Positions 35,918-46,925 of a stretch of DNA of 64,000 bases are shown here, piece by piece. Origin of the DNA: Triglochin maritima (taxonomy: Eukaryota; Streptophyta; Magnoliopsida; Alismatales; Juncaginaceae). The notes beneath the pieces are model-generated. The model made no database searches. It was not told the origin of the DNA and worked only from the letters and a program-made list of their open reading frames with translations. Made by a program: the position numbers and the translations under genes. Position 1 is the stretch's first letter. Every line of letters begins with the position of its first letter. The stretch spans positions 57,310,925-57,374,924 of the forward strand of contig OY821772.1 of NCBI GenBank assembly GCA_963682175.1. The letters run 5' to 3'.

Positions 35918-38602
35918 ATGTCTCGGAGGCCAGGGAAGCAGCCAGCAGTTCCCCCGGTGTACCCGTATGAGGTAACATTACGTTATTTATTTGTTTTAAA
36001 AAAAAAAAAAAGTCGTCGGCGTCCGAGGGAGACGCCCCCCGCATGGGGCGGGCGTCCGAGGAAGCCGCTCCCCCTATGGGGGGAGCGGCTTCCGAGGACG
36101 CCCGACCCATGCGGGGGGCGTCTCCCTCGGACGCCGACCCGTAGCGGGAGACGTATGCGGAAGACGTCTCCCCGATGGGGGAGACGTCTTCCGAAGACGT
36201 CTCCCCGTAGAAGGAGGCGTCTCCGACAGACGCCTCCACCTTGCGGGAGGCGTCTCTCGCAGACGCCTCCTCCTTTTTTGTTTTTTTAATTAATAAATAT
36301 CATAATTACTTTAATAAATAGTGATAAATCAAAAAAATTAATTTAACAAATTCTTATTAAGTTTAACATTTGTGATATTTAGTTTTAACAAATTTTGATT
36401 TAGTTGAACAATTGTTTTAATTTAGTTTAACAAATTTTGATTTAGTTTAACAATTTTAATAATTAAGTTTAACAAATTTTGATTTAGTTTAACAATTTTG
36501 ATAAATATGATAATTTAGTTTAACAAATTTAACAAATTTGTATTTAAAATTTCAATAAATAGTCATCGGGTCACAGTGGAGGGAGAGGCAAGTCGATACC
36601 ATTACACGCCTTCCGTTCTTTAGAGGATGATTCAGCACCGCGTCATCCACGTAGACGGGGGATATCTGCTTCGGTCAGGAGGGAGAGGGAGGCATTACGT
36701 CGTCGTGAGGAGGAGGATGATTCCTTCGATGATGAGCATGTGGATAGTTTTGACGACGAGAGCGACGATGATGGCCCGTATGATGTGCGGCCGGAGGTGG
36801 AGAGGCAGGGGGATTATAGCGGAGGACGTGGTCGAGCGGGTACTTCTACTTCCGCCGGATGGATGGTGCGGAAGGGTAGGGGTGGGAGGTTTACGACCGG
36901 GGATTTGAGCTCGTGCACTGTTGATCCCCGCGCTCAGAAGAAGAAGAGGGTCCAGGACGATTCTTGGATCGTGAGCAGTATGACGCCTGGTGGTCCTTTA
37001 GATGGGAGCGTCATTCCTAGTTTCTGGGGTCACATTGCTAGACGGATCTGGGACGGAGAGGATCGGAAGGTTCTGAAGTGCCAGAATCGGCACAGAGCCT
37101 GTACAACACTACAGGGTTGGCGGTCTACACTGAGTGCTGATATCAGAGAGGAGATTAGTGCCACGCATTTGGGGCACTTACCGTACAGCATGTTCCCTTA
37201 TCTCGACATGCCTTTGATTTCGGCGTTTGTGGAGCGGTGGCAGCCTGACACCAACACTTTCCACATGCCTTTCGGAGAGATGACGATCATGCTTCACGAT
37301 GTTTTCCAGATCCTGCGCATTCCTGTGGATGGTCGTCTGGTTAGTGCTCAGGGGTCGACGTCTGAGCTGAGGTGTTATGTGGCAGAGTTGCTTTGTGTCA
37401 CACCTGATGGTCTGGCCAGAGATACAGCTTTATGGAGTGGTGGTGGTGTCGGCATCGACTCCCTTGAGGACCTATGCAGACGGGCACGACCTCCGCGGGC
37501 CGATGATACACAGTTGACGGCGTACCTATTCTTGATGCTCGGAGCCGTCTTGTTTGTCGACAAGAGTGGTTGTCGGATCAGACCACGCGATCTACTGGAG
37601 GCTAGGGACCCGGAGACCGTTCGTGAGTACTCGTGGGGGTCAGCGACGTTGGCATACCTGTACCGGCAGCTTGGGATAGCTAGCCGTGCGGATTGTTCTG
37701 GGATTGCAGGTTGTCTTACGCTGCTGCAGGCGTGGATATACGAGTACTTTCCTGCATTCCGCCCGCATCGTGAGCGGAAGATTATCGACGAGGGTCATCC
37801 ACGTTCGGGTATGTGGGCTGTCCGGAGCGAGGACAAGAGCGATGGACGATTGCGTTCCATCCGCGCACGGCTAGATCAGATGACTGCATCAGAGGTATCA
37901 AACTTTACACCATTTATTTAATTTTAAGATGTATTATTATTAATGTGTTAAACTTTAGGTGGAGTGGTTACCCTATGGTCCTGACCCAGCAGCGGATGTC
38001 CCGAGGACTTTATTGATGGGTCTTATTCGTTATCGGGATATCATAGAGCCTTATATGCCCGATCGGGTCTTGCGGCAGTTAGGATATGTTCAGGTGATCC
38101 CGGTTGACATTCCGACACCAGAGCATGCGGTGCGGTCTGCGACAGCAGCGACGTACGACGTCAGGTTCCCCGCTTCTACAGCGGAATCGACTTGGCGGAC
38201 ATTTCCGAGATCATGCCGATTGTTCCTTGGCGACTTCAGACGTAGTCGCGACCCCTCCGAGTGTGATGCACGTTATCTTGATTGGTTCGGTAGTTACTCA
38301 CATCCTATCATCGTCCGTGGTGCCTCCCGGAGAGCAGATCGACCACCAGATAGGACGTGTGGCGATCTGGTAATTTTTTCATTTTATCTAAATTTATTTG
38401 TACCGTATAATTTGTTAATGTACGCTAATGTTATTGTTATGTGCAGTGGATGGGTAAGATGATACGGGCTGTAGACCCAATCTTGCAGATGAGGGATGAG
38501 CTGCCAGACGATGCCAGAGCTGCATGCGGAGATTTGGATGAGATCATACAGTCGTGGCATACTCAGTTAGGCATATCCGACCATGATTCGAATGATGAGT
38601 AG
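35918..38602 (+). CDS. Plant mobile domain (PMD) protein in a MULE
   Basis: Four exons: 35918-35971, 36563-37894, 37959-38369, 38447-38602, all phase 0 with GT/AG borders; 650 residues, no stop inside. Exon 1 encodes only 18 residues (MSRRPGKQPAVPPVYPYE). Residues about 20-150 are Arg- and acid-rich and look disordered. The plant mobile domain (aminotransferase-like, as in MAIN/MAIL1) runs from about 158 to 515, with FWGHIARRIW, LPYSMFPYLDMPLISAFVERW, FGEMTIMLHDVFQI and, in exon 3, MPDRVLRQLGYVQVIP. Host PMD proteins act in nuclear silencing and genome stability; transposon-borne relatives are known in plants, and their role is unsettled. An open frame across four exons suggests recent activity. 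I infer nuclear action from the family only. Confidence 0.85.
36012..36272. repeat. GC-rich palindrome array in PMD intron 1
   Basis: A palindrome with arms of about 60 bp has GTCGGCGTCCGAGGGAGACG on the left and CGTCTCCCTCGGACGCCGAC on the right, centred on CCCCCTATGGGGG. It is followed by shorter ones: GGAAGACGTCTCCCC with GGGGGAGACGTCTTCC, and GGAGGCGTCT with AGACGCCTCC. All lie inside the 591-bp first intron. Confidence 0.85.
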
Positions 38603-38930
38603 GTTGATCTGTTGTACCGTACTCTTAGTATTTGCATTTATATTTGTTTATCTGTTGTACGCTTAGTATTTGTGTTTCCTTATCTGTTGTACGCTTAGTA
38701 TTTGCATTTATATTTGTTTATCTGTTGTACGTTTATTATTTGTATTTGTGTTTGTTTTTGCTAACATGTCGTACGCTTATTGTTTGTATTTGTGTTTTGC
38801 TTATCTGTTGTACCCTTATTATTTGTATTTGTGTTTGATAACCTTTCGTACTATTATATATAATGCAAATAAAGCAAACATATCAAAACATATTACATAA
38901 TAAAGCAACACTATATAATGTACAAACATA
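38603..38930. repeat. Short tandem repeats between the convergent MULE genes
   Basis: Repeats of TATCTGTTGTACGCTTAGTATTTG-like units with variable T-rich spacers run from about 38610 to 38835, followed by AT-rich DNA with a duplicated ACATATCAAAACATATTACA. The block separates the 3' ends of the PMD and transposase-OTU genes and presumably holds both polyadenylation regions. Confidence 0.7.
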
Positions 38931-41900
38931 TCAAAACATATTACATAATTGTTGCCAATATGCTATCCTATTTTGGTACTCCAGCTCCCATCCAATAACA
39001 CTCTCATCTCGTATTTGATACCACAGAGTCGCTATAGGAGGTACGGGGAATCCCTCATTCAATTCCAAACGAATGTAATGAGCGTAACTCCCTAAATGAG
39101 CAATAATCAACTCTCTGCACGGTCTCGTCACGGTAGGCGGACTCTCCCAAGATAGAACTGTAAGACATGGGTACAACGAACCATCATTTCCGAGAGAGAA
39201 GAACATAACTGCACACTTGTAAAAATTTGCAATGGGAAACAAGTCCGTCCACGTCTCCATATAGTGATTCTCGCCACAAGGTCCCCCGCCCCAATTAATC
39301 CGGTGACGAGCCTCCGCCACACCGTCGTAGTATACGTGCTCATAAAAAGATGGGTTCGCAGCTATCTCATTTGAAATCGAACGACGGGCGAGTTGCCAAT
39401 TGTCTTCACCACCGTGGAAAACATCGGCGACACATCGAAATCCACAGTTTCCATCAGCACGTACATCATTCCACTGGTGTAGGAATGACATAATGATTCC
39501 TGGAATTCTATCTCCATATGGGAAGTCGTCTACGTCAGCCCGCCCAGTCACTACAATATGAACAAAAAATACAGTTACATATAATAACAAAAGATACATA
39601 TTTACTGAAATAAATAACAAAATTATAATAATAATAAATATAGGGATGGTATACCTGATCCTCCCCTCACAGACGAAGAACCAGAAGATCGACCACGACC
39701 TTTGCTTCCACTACCGGAAGAACGACCACGACCTCTACTCCCACTACCTGAAGATCGACCACTACCTCGCTCTGCATACTCAAACGCACTAGGGTCCCGT
39801 CGTGTCGACTTTCCCCTTGGTCGACCTCGTAGCTTTGTTTTTACTGCAGGCTCTTTCAAATTCGAATGTTCGGGGTGTAGCTGCTCGAATAAAACCCGAG
39901 AGGCAGATCGAATTACGGTAGGGTCACTTCCTGCAATCTCATCAACCAGACTGCGAAAATGTTCGGCGTCTTGAGCTGCCTGAGACACAAACTCTGCGTT
40001 CCCGGCTCCTTCCCCAATGACAAGTGTCCTTCAGAACGGATGAATATGCTCTAAGTAAATTCCGTTTTCTGATTCAAGACATCCACGGATGGTACATGCG
40101 CAAGGTATCCCATGAGAAGTCAGAAAAGCGCACTCGCAACGATATTCAACTTCATCATCTAACTGTTGCATTCTCTTCACCTCCTGACTCAGCAACTGCA
40201 AACAGTGATGCGAAACTCTACCATTTATGTGACGATATAGAGCATGTCCGAAATTAGTCAAATTTCGCCGTCTCGAGTCTTCAAGAAAGTTTCGAATATT
40301 CGTCAGCTGCATTTCAGTAGCCGCGTTGACGCGCTCGAAAAGAGTGTCCAGAGCTGCAGTCGATGTAGAAATCCACTCTTTTAGAGCCGAATGAGCACTT
40401 TCGACCCTACAATTCGTGGTGTTCCCAAAATGAAGGACTTTGTTCGTCCAATTCAGCACAAACTTTTCTTTATGCACCAACCACGTGGTGTCCAGATACT
40501 CCGTGATAGCCGGCCACGATCTATACAAATCTTTCAGAGCATACACAGCTCTATCATACTCGGCTTCTGAAGTAGAAAGCATGATCTTCCTCCATCTTCC
40601 ACGCCTCAAAGTCTCTGCCATCTCCTTATTCTTGCCGAATACGTGGTACGCGTAATTCAATACGTCTTTGTTGATGTGCCATGTGCAGAGTAAATGAGCT
40701 GAGTCTGGAAAAACCTCTCTCACTGGTCGCATAAGGCCTAACTCCCGGTCTGTTATTATTGCAGTCGGGCTGACAGTCCCCAATAACAGATCTCTCAACT
40801 TCTCCATCACCCACAAATAACTGGAGTAAGATTCATCCATCAAAATCGCATATCCAATAAGGAAATTCATGTTTGCTGGTGTGATCCCAATCATTTCGAA
40901 CAAAGGCATCTTATACTTGTTCGTCTTGTAAGTCGAATCCATGCAGATAACGAAAGGATATGTCCGCAACAACTGGACTGACGTCGGATGTGCCAAAAAA
41001 GCGTGAGTGACGACATCAGTTTCTGGATCCGCCATAATCCAATGTAAGTACTCACACTGCACTGCTTGGTAGAGAAACTGCTGGACGGGATTCCGATCTT
41101 CAGATTTTGTCCTCCTCATGTAATCTCTGAAATTATAAATATGCCTTTGATTTGGATTGTCCTCCGGGAATTTTTCTTTTACTGCCTTCAAGATGTTCCG
41201 TGGTTTTGCTTGCGCCTCTGTCATATCACGAACAATCTTCTTCGCCCCAGAACTTAGACCACTAATTTGACGATGACCATCTGGATAAACTGCCAGTCTG
41301 TGGTTGTGATGTCCGTGACCACTATTAAAAACCACAACCCATCCATCACGATCCCGTCGCTCCACCACTTTTATTAAGAAACGGCAACCGCAACCCTTTC
41401 TTTTGGTGTTTCTTCGAAGTGCAGTATCCATATCCCGAGACTCCATTTGATTTCGCCGGTCGCATCTCAAATAACAATCCATCCGACTATCTGATCTTGT
41501 TTTGTACGACGACACGACCCAAAAAAACCCAGCTCCGATAGCTACTTGTTTGGCTCATTTACATGCTTCATCGATTGTTGCAAAGATTTGTGTAGTTTGA
41601 AATAACTCACTGTAATCCACTCCATCACCACCGAAATCTGGAACCTACAAAAATAAAATCAAAATTAAAAAAATAAAAAAATAAAATCGAAATTTAAAAA
41701 TTTAAAAAAAAAACTCGAAATTAAAAAAACAAAATCAAAATAAAAAAAAGGCGTCTGTGTTAGACGCCTGCCCCATGGATGGGGCGTCTGTGTTAAACGC
41801 CTTCCCCAACGGTAAGGCGTTTGCGTAGGACGCCTGACCGAAGGGAAGGGCGTCTACTACAGACGCCTTACCCATGGGGAGGACGTCTACATAAGACGCC

Positions 41901-42060
41901 TCTCCCATTGCGTAGGCGTCTGCGTTAGACGCCTAGGCCATGGGGAGGGCGTCCTACGCAGACGCCCTCACCATGGGGGAGGCGTCTAATGCAGACGCTC
42001 GGCCCAAAATTTGCCCCGCGCCAGGCTTACCTCACCCGATGCATCACCCTCGCCAGACAT
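38931..42060 (-). pseudogene. MULE transposase with C-terminal OTU protease domain, two nonsense codons
   Basis: Three exons (42060-42031, 41644-39655, 39550-38931) joined at GT/AG borders give 879 codons, with TGA at codons 40 (41557-41555) and 548 (40033-40031). Exon 1 encodes ten residues. A FAR1-like zinc region (KGCGCRFLIKVVERRDRDG, then GHHNH) precedes the MULE transposase domain with Asp residues in CMDSTYK (about 246) and ITDREL (about 309). A SWIM-like CECAFLTSHGIPCACTI follows. A Gly/Ser/Arg-rich linker (RGRGRSSGSGSKGRGRSSG) leads to an OTU cysteine-protease domain with DGNCGFRC (Asp706, Cys709) and a late His in AHYIRLEL. The transposase would cut the MULE ends in the nucleus; the OTU part may remove ubiquitin. 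Both stops replace positions that are likely Trp, so this copy is probably dead. Confidence 0.88.
41748..42003. repeat. GC-rich palindrome array in transposase intron 1
   Basis: About ten units of GGCGTCT-N5-AGACGCC alternate with spacers such as GCCCCATGGATGGGGC and ACCCATGGGGA, which are also self-complementary. All lie within the 386-bp first intron (42030-41645) of the transposase gene, right after a ten-codon first exon. Confidence 0.85.
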
Positions 42061-42225
42061 TTTCGTGGTGTTTTTACTGATAAATTATGAATATACAAGA
42101 CCATATGCCTTATTTATAGACACGGGACGATATGGGTATTAAATATATTGTTAAGGGCAATTTGGTAATTTCAAGGGGCGATTTAAGTAGTTTTGGGGCG
42201 ACGTTTAGTAGTTCCCTTTATTTAT

Positions 42226-45200
42226 GTAGTCGATATTTTTAGACAACGATCTGGGCGGTAACGAAACGATTGAGTTAGCAAAATCCTAGTTTTTTTCGGT
42301 TAATGCTTAGATTCGCAACTGAACAACAACTATGGAGTAAGTGACTTGTATGATTTTCCTTAGGAATTTCTTCACGATAAATAAACTTGACCCGAGAGAG
42401 GTTTTTACTGAGCTTTTCACACCAAGCTAATACGAATTGTGAAAAGTGAAGACAATTTATAAGGTGTTTCGAAGTTATCTACATTTTGCATGTATTTGAG
42501 GAGCCTTTTTTTGGAGAGGACTGAGTGTTAACACTTAATACACATAACCACGAAAAACTGAGTAATCTTTAGAAGCTCTTAAATCTGAATACAAAAGTCA
42601 AGTTGAGATCATCCCGATCAGTTTTATATCTTACACGTTAGAAAATAGTCAACTCGTCACATGAGATACCTATACTTGGGAATCTTTTCCAAGCTAAATA
42701 CAATTACATGTTTCTCATCGTGACCTTTTCAGATCAATTTGCTTCTACGATGACGACGACGACGACGACAATAATAATAATAAACTTTGATGTATTTAGA
42801 ATCTTGGATGCGTCATTCGAAAGTTCTACAAAATTTTCAAATTATATTATTTATAATCCTGAGAATCGTGAATGGCATATTTTTGTGTTTTCTCTGTTTG
42901 GAAAAAAACATGAAGATCAATTAATTTTTTTATACGACACTATAAGTGAATCAAATGTTGTTCAAACCCATAAATCGTATAGTAACTTTGCCTGAAATAC
43001 CCTCATCCATATGCGCGCACCTGACCTTGAAGATTTCCATTGATCTTCAATTTTAAGTATAATAAGTTTATAACTTTGCTTGAATATGTAGAGAGTAGAG
43101 TTAGCTAGGATCCACTAATATGATTCTTAAGTAAACCCGACGGCCGACTACTACTTTATTCACAAGCGTAACAAGAAGTATTGTTTCTTAAAATATAAGT
43201 AAACATCAGAAGTGATCTGACATACATAACCAAGCATTATTTTAAACCAAGTTTTATAATTTCATAAGTCAAGAATCGACCCTCTATGAGACAGAGAATG
43301 CACTTCGATCTTTAGTCGGTGAGATCCATTAACTTGCTAAAAAAAGAAAGTTTCATTTATCAAAACCAAATACAAAGTTAATATAGCAAGTAATCGACTA
43401 AATGGAGGAAAAAAAACACCAAAGCAAGATCTCATCACGCAAAAAGTCAATCCTTGCTATTAAAGGAAAGTAGACTTTAGACACCCCAAAAAAATAATAT
43501 AGTTGAATGTAACCGAGGTTGGATCTGAAAATAATTTAACGGACTACCTTCTTCATAGAAGCTGATCGTTGTTGGCAAATCCAAGAATAACAGTTGTGTT
43601 GAGAGTAAACCGTAATAGTCAATATAGTATTCGTCTCTTGACGCTGAAATAGTCAAGATCATGAATCATTTTGAAGTTCATAGAAATAAATCATTAGGAA
43701 ACAAAACAGCAGTGCATGGGAGAGTATGTGTGGGATGTTTTTTGTCCAAACAAGATCAAAAGAGTGCGTTGCTTCTTATGGGCAAAATAACCCAGTAACT
43801 TAAATGTGTCGTTGACAAACCCTCCAAGATGGAGATGTGGGTTAGGTAAAAAATCACATTCTAATCCTAATCTTGCTATGCTTTTGTTTACGTTATGGAA
43901 AACATAGTACTACATCTGTATTGCAACATGACAAAATCTAACATGTTCCTCTTACCAAACCTTTTGCCTGGTTACAAAATATTCAAAACCTTTTCATTCT
44001 TCATTAGACTCATGAAATTTACAAAATATTCAAAACCTTTTCATTCTTCATTGGTCTCAAAATCCACAACCCATGATGATGACCCGCACGCGTATCACTT
44101 TCAACTTGGAATTTCAAAATTACGTTGTAAAAATAGACTTTACAATTTACATTAGAAAATATATTTTCCTGAAAACTGGAATTTGTAAATCTTTGATCTT
44201 GGACAATTATTCTTTGAAGTAATTGAGTTCCTGTCTCATTTCTTCCTGTGTCTGTTCTTCCATGATTCAGATCAATGCACATGGTTCGAAACGACATATT
44301 TACCCAAACAAAATGAAAACAAATGACGTTATTTAGAATTATTAAGATTTGCAAATCCCGTCGTTTCAAAGTTCCATAAAATTTACAAATGACGCATCCT
44401 CACACACTCTAAGTGTTTTTTGTATTTTATATGAAGTCATTCATCACCAAATGCAGCTAACTATTTGGTAGATCGACCACCTTGAAATTAGTAAGACCAG
44501 GGACCTCACCTTGGGGAAGCCACCCAACCACAACTTAACGTTTAAGTTGTCATTAGTATGTGGGAAAAGTATAAAAATGGAGGAACTGAACTTCTACAGG
44601 TATGCTTGTATAACGTTAGACGTGTTTTTTAAAAGAGTTGTATTTTTCGAAAAGTAAGAATATTTTTTCTCTTCGGAAAAAATAACATGACTTTTACTTT
44701 GTTTTCTTCTCAAACCTGTTGAGTTTCTTCTCCCTCGTCGTTTCCTATGAAACCTATGATTTTATAAAAGTTACATTTTTATCCAAACACATTAATATAT
44801 ACAATAATGTATTTTCGAAATACATTATTTGAATTGGAAGACAATTTAAAAAGGTAAAATTTCAAATCAAAGTTTCAAAACCTTTAATTACCAAATGGAG
44901 CCTGAGTGATATAGTATGGAGGAAAATTTTAAATGCCCTGACATTGATGTTCCAACCGAAAATTTAGAAAGGCTTCTAGCTCAAAATAGATGTTGTGTGA
45001 ATTCATCATTGGATATCAACACCATTAATCCCTATTTTTCAAATACAGTAGATGCAAAGTAGTAGCATTTAGAGGTTTGATCTAAGTTCTTGGTGATTTA
45101 ATCATTCGTTAATTTTTAAAGATTCACTACAAAACCTAACGAATAAACTAATCACGTCATCACCTTAAATTATAGGCTTGCATGCAAAATCCCATCCACT

Positions 45201-45436
45201 AAAACAGCACTAATCAACCATTACATTCCACCGTCCTTAATTAGTCGTCAGGAAGAATTATGGCGGAAAAGAATAAGAAGGACGTGGTTGTGGAGATTGG
45301 TAGACTCAAGATGGGACAAGATGGTGCCATTTAATATGGTAGAATGGGGTTCACATATCTACGTCATGGACTTGAACCACCATGTTGGGATCGAACGCAT
45401 CCAATTAAACCACTATGGTAGGAGTTCCCATGCATA

Positions 45437-45517
<81 letters not shown>

Positions 45518-46780
45518 GTATATATATACATACATACATATATATATATGAATATGGGAGAAGAAATTAACATCATCTATATATTCTTCTGATCATCTCA
45601 TCATTTGGAAGAGGCCATCACGTACGTCTCACTATTTTTATAATGTTCACAACAAATTAATGGTGTGGAGTACCGGAGTGGGTGCGATATCTTCGATCAC
45701 TGCCACAATTCAACGTTTGTGTATGTGTCGATAGAGTTTAATGTGTTTGCTTTGGTGGTTGATTTGTTTGACGTGCGGGTGTGGTTGAGATGGGTACGTG
45801 ATATGGGGGAGAAAGTGCTCAATGATAAAGGTGATATTCTGGCACCCTCCATTTTCATTTTTTGATTATTTAAGTACTTAAATAGGGAATGGTGGATGAT
45901 GTTTTGGTACATAAGATTGCATTTTTTTTAAATTATCTTGCACGTGTGGTGTGAAATTGTTTGATGAATATACAATTGTACAATATGAGCTGAAGTATGC
46001 CTCCACGACTACGAGTACATCTAGTCTAATGATTTGAATGGTTTTATTGAAAAAATGAATAGGAAATGCAAAATAAGTAATGAATTTATGATTTTTTAAT
46101 GTAGAATTTTAGACTTTTCTTCACTTTATGACCAATTGACCATTGGATCCAAGGTGAGACACAAAGAACACGAAAAAGATACAGACCCAGATAATTAAAT
46201 TTACTCACTTGCAGGTTGCAACTTAAAACCAAACTTTAAGACTACCAAAATTTCAAACTACTTTATTAGTGATAGAGCTTCCAAATCTACAAGACTACAA
46301 CTACAAGTCTTCCTCTAGTTTATTAAATCAAATTAAATTTGGTTAGGCTGAAGCTCTTGTCTATAACCTAAGAACCCGGTTAGGCAGTAATAGGCACCAA
46401 CTCCACTACGAAAAATATATTATTATTCTCCCACGACCACCGTAGAATTTATGTTTCCCAACAGATAACACTATTATACAGATGAAAAATAAACTGGAAT
46501 GGAGATAACACTGGTCATCCACTGCATTTATGAACTCATGCATCCAGCAGTGGCAGCACAAGAGACCAATCACTCCAATTATTGGGTCATTTTAAAATTT
46601 CTATGCAGATTGAATCGGTGGTGGGTGGTGCTCTTTTATTACAGTAGCAAGTTTGGAGCATATGGTTTTGTTTAATAATGGTAAAAATTAGTACTCCAAT
46701 GTGTGTTGCAAAGTGTAAAGCTATATATATGATCTAATTAGTTCTAAGTTGTATAATTCACTTTTCTTTTCTTATCCAAC
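42226..46780. other. Intergenic DNA with microsatellites
   Basis: No gene recognised over 4.5 kb. It contains a short ACG/AAT trinucleotide run (about 42750-42782), a 47-bp tandem duplication containing AAAATATTCAAAACCTTTTC (43974-44055), and a long AT dinucleotide tract with interruptions (45438-45549). Confidence 0.45.
45438..45549. repeat. (AT)n microsatellite
   Basis: About 32 uninterrupted TA units followed by imperfect ATATGTATATATACATAC stretches. The frames encoding IYIYIY on both strands are a consequence of the repeat. Confidence 0.95.
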
Positions 46781-46784
46781 TCGA

Positions 46785-46925
46785 TGATTGAATGATTAAC
46801 CAACTAGAATTAGCTCAGTTAGGAGATCTTTTATCTTGACAGATCAGGAATCGAATCCCAGCACTACCGTTCTAATATTTGTGAGGTTGTGATTAAAAAA
46901 TGAGGGTAACAGAGTAGATAAAAAT
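46785..46925 (+). mobile_element. Candidate tRNA-derived SINE
   Basis: TTAGCTCAGTTAGGAG (46810-46825) resembles a Pol III A box and GGAATCGAATCCC (about 46848-46860) a B box, 38 bp apart, as in tRNA-related SINE heads. A non-tRNA body follows. No convincing target duplication was found, so borders are approximate. Confidence 0.45.

Larger units (their letters stand above)
35772..42216. mobile_element. MULE carrying plant-mobile-domain and transposase-OTU genes
   Basis: The inverted ends pair for about 62 bp at roughly 90 percent: left GAACTGCTAAACATCGCCCC and inverted right GAACTACTAAACGTCGCCCC, continuing through TTAAATCGCCCCTTGAAATT. Flanks share TTTATTTA (35763-35770 and 42217-42224), with one mismatch when extended to 9 bp. 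Two genes face each other: the PMD gene (+) starting just inside the left end and the transposase-OTU gene (-) starting just inside the right end. Each has a TATA-like motif close to its terminal repeat (TATATAT near 35850; TATAAATA on the minus strand at 42118-42111). Confidence 0.88.
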
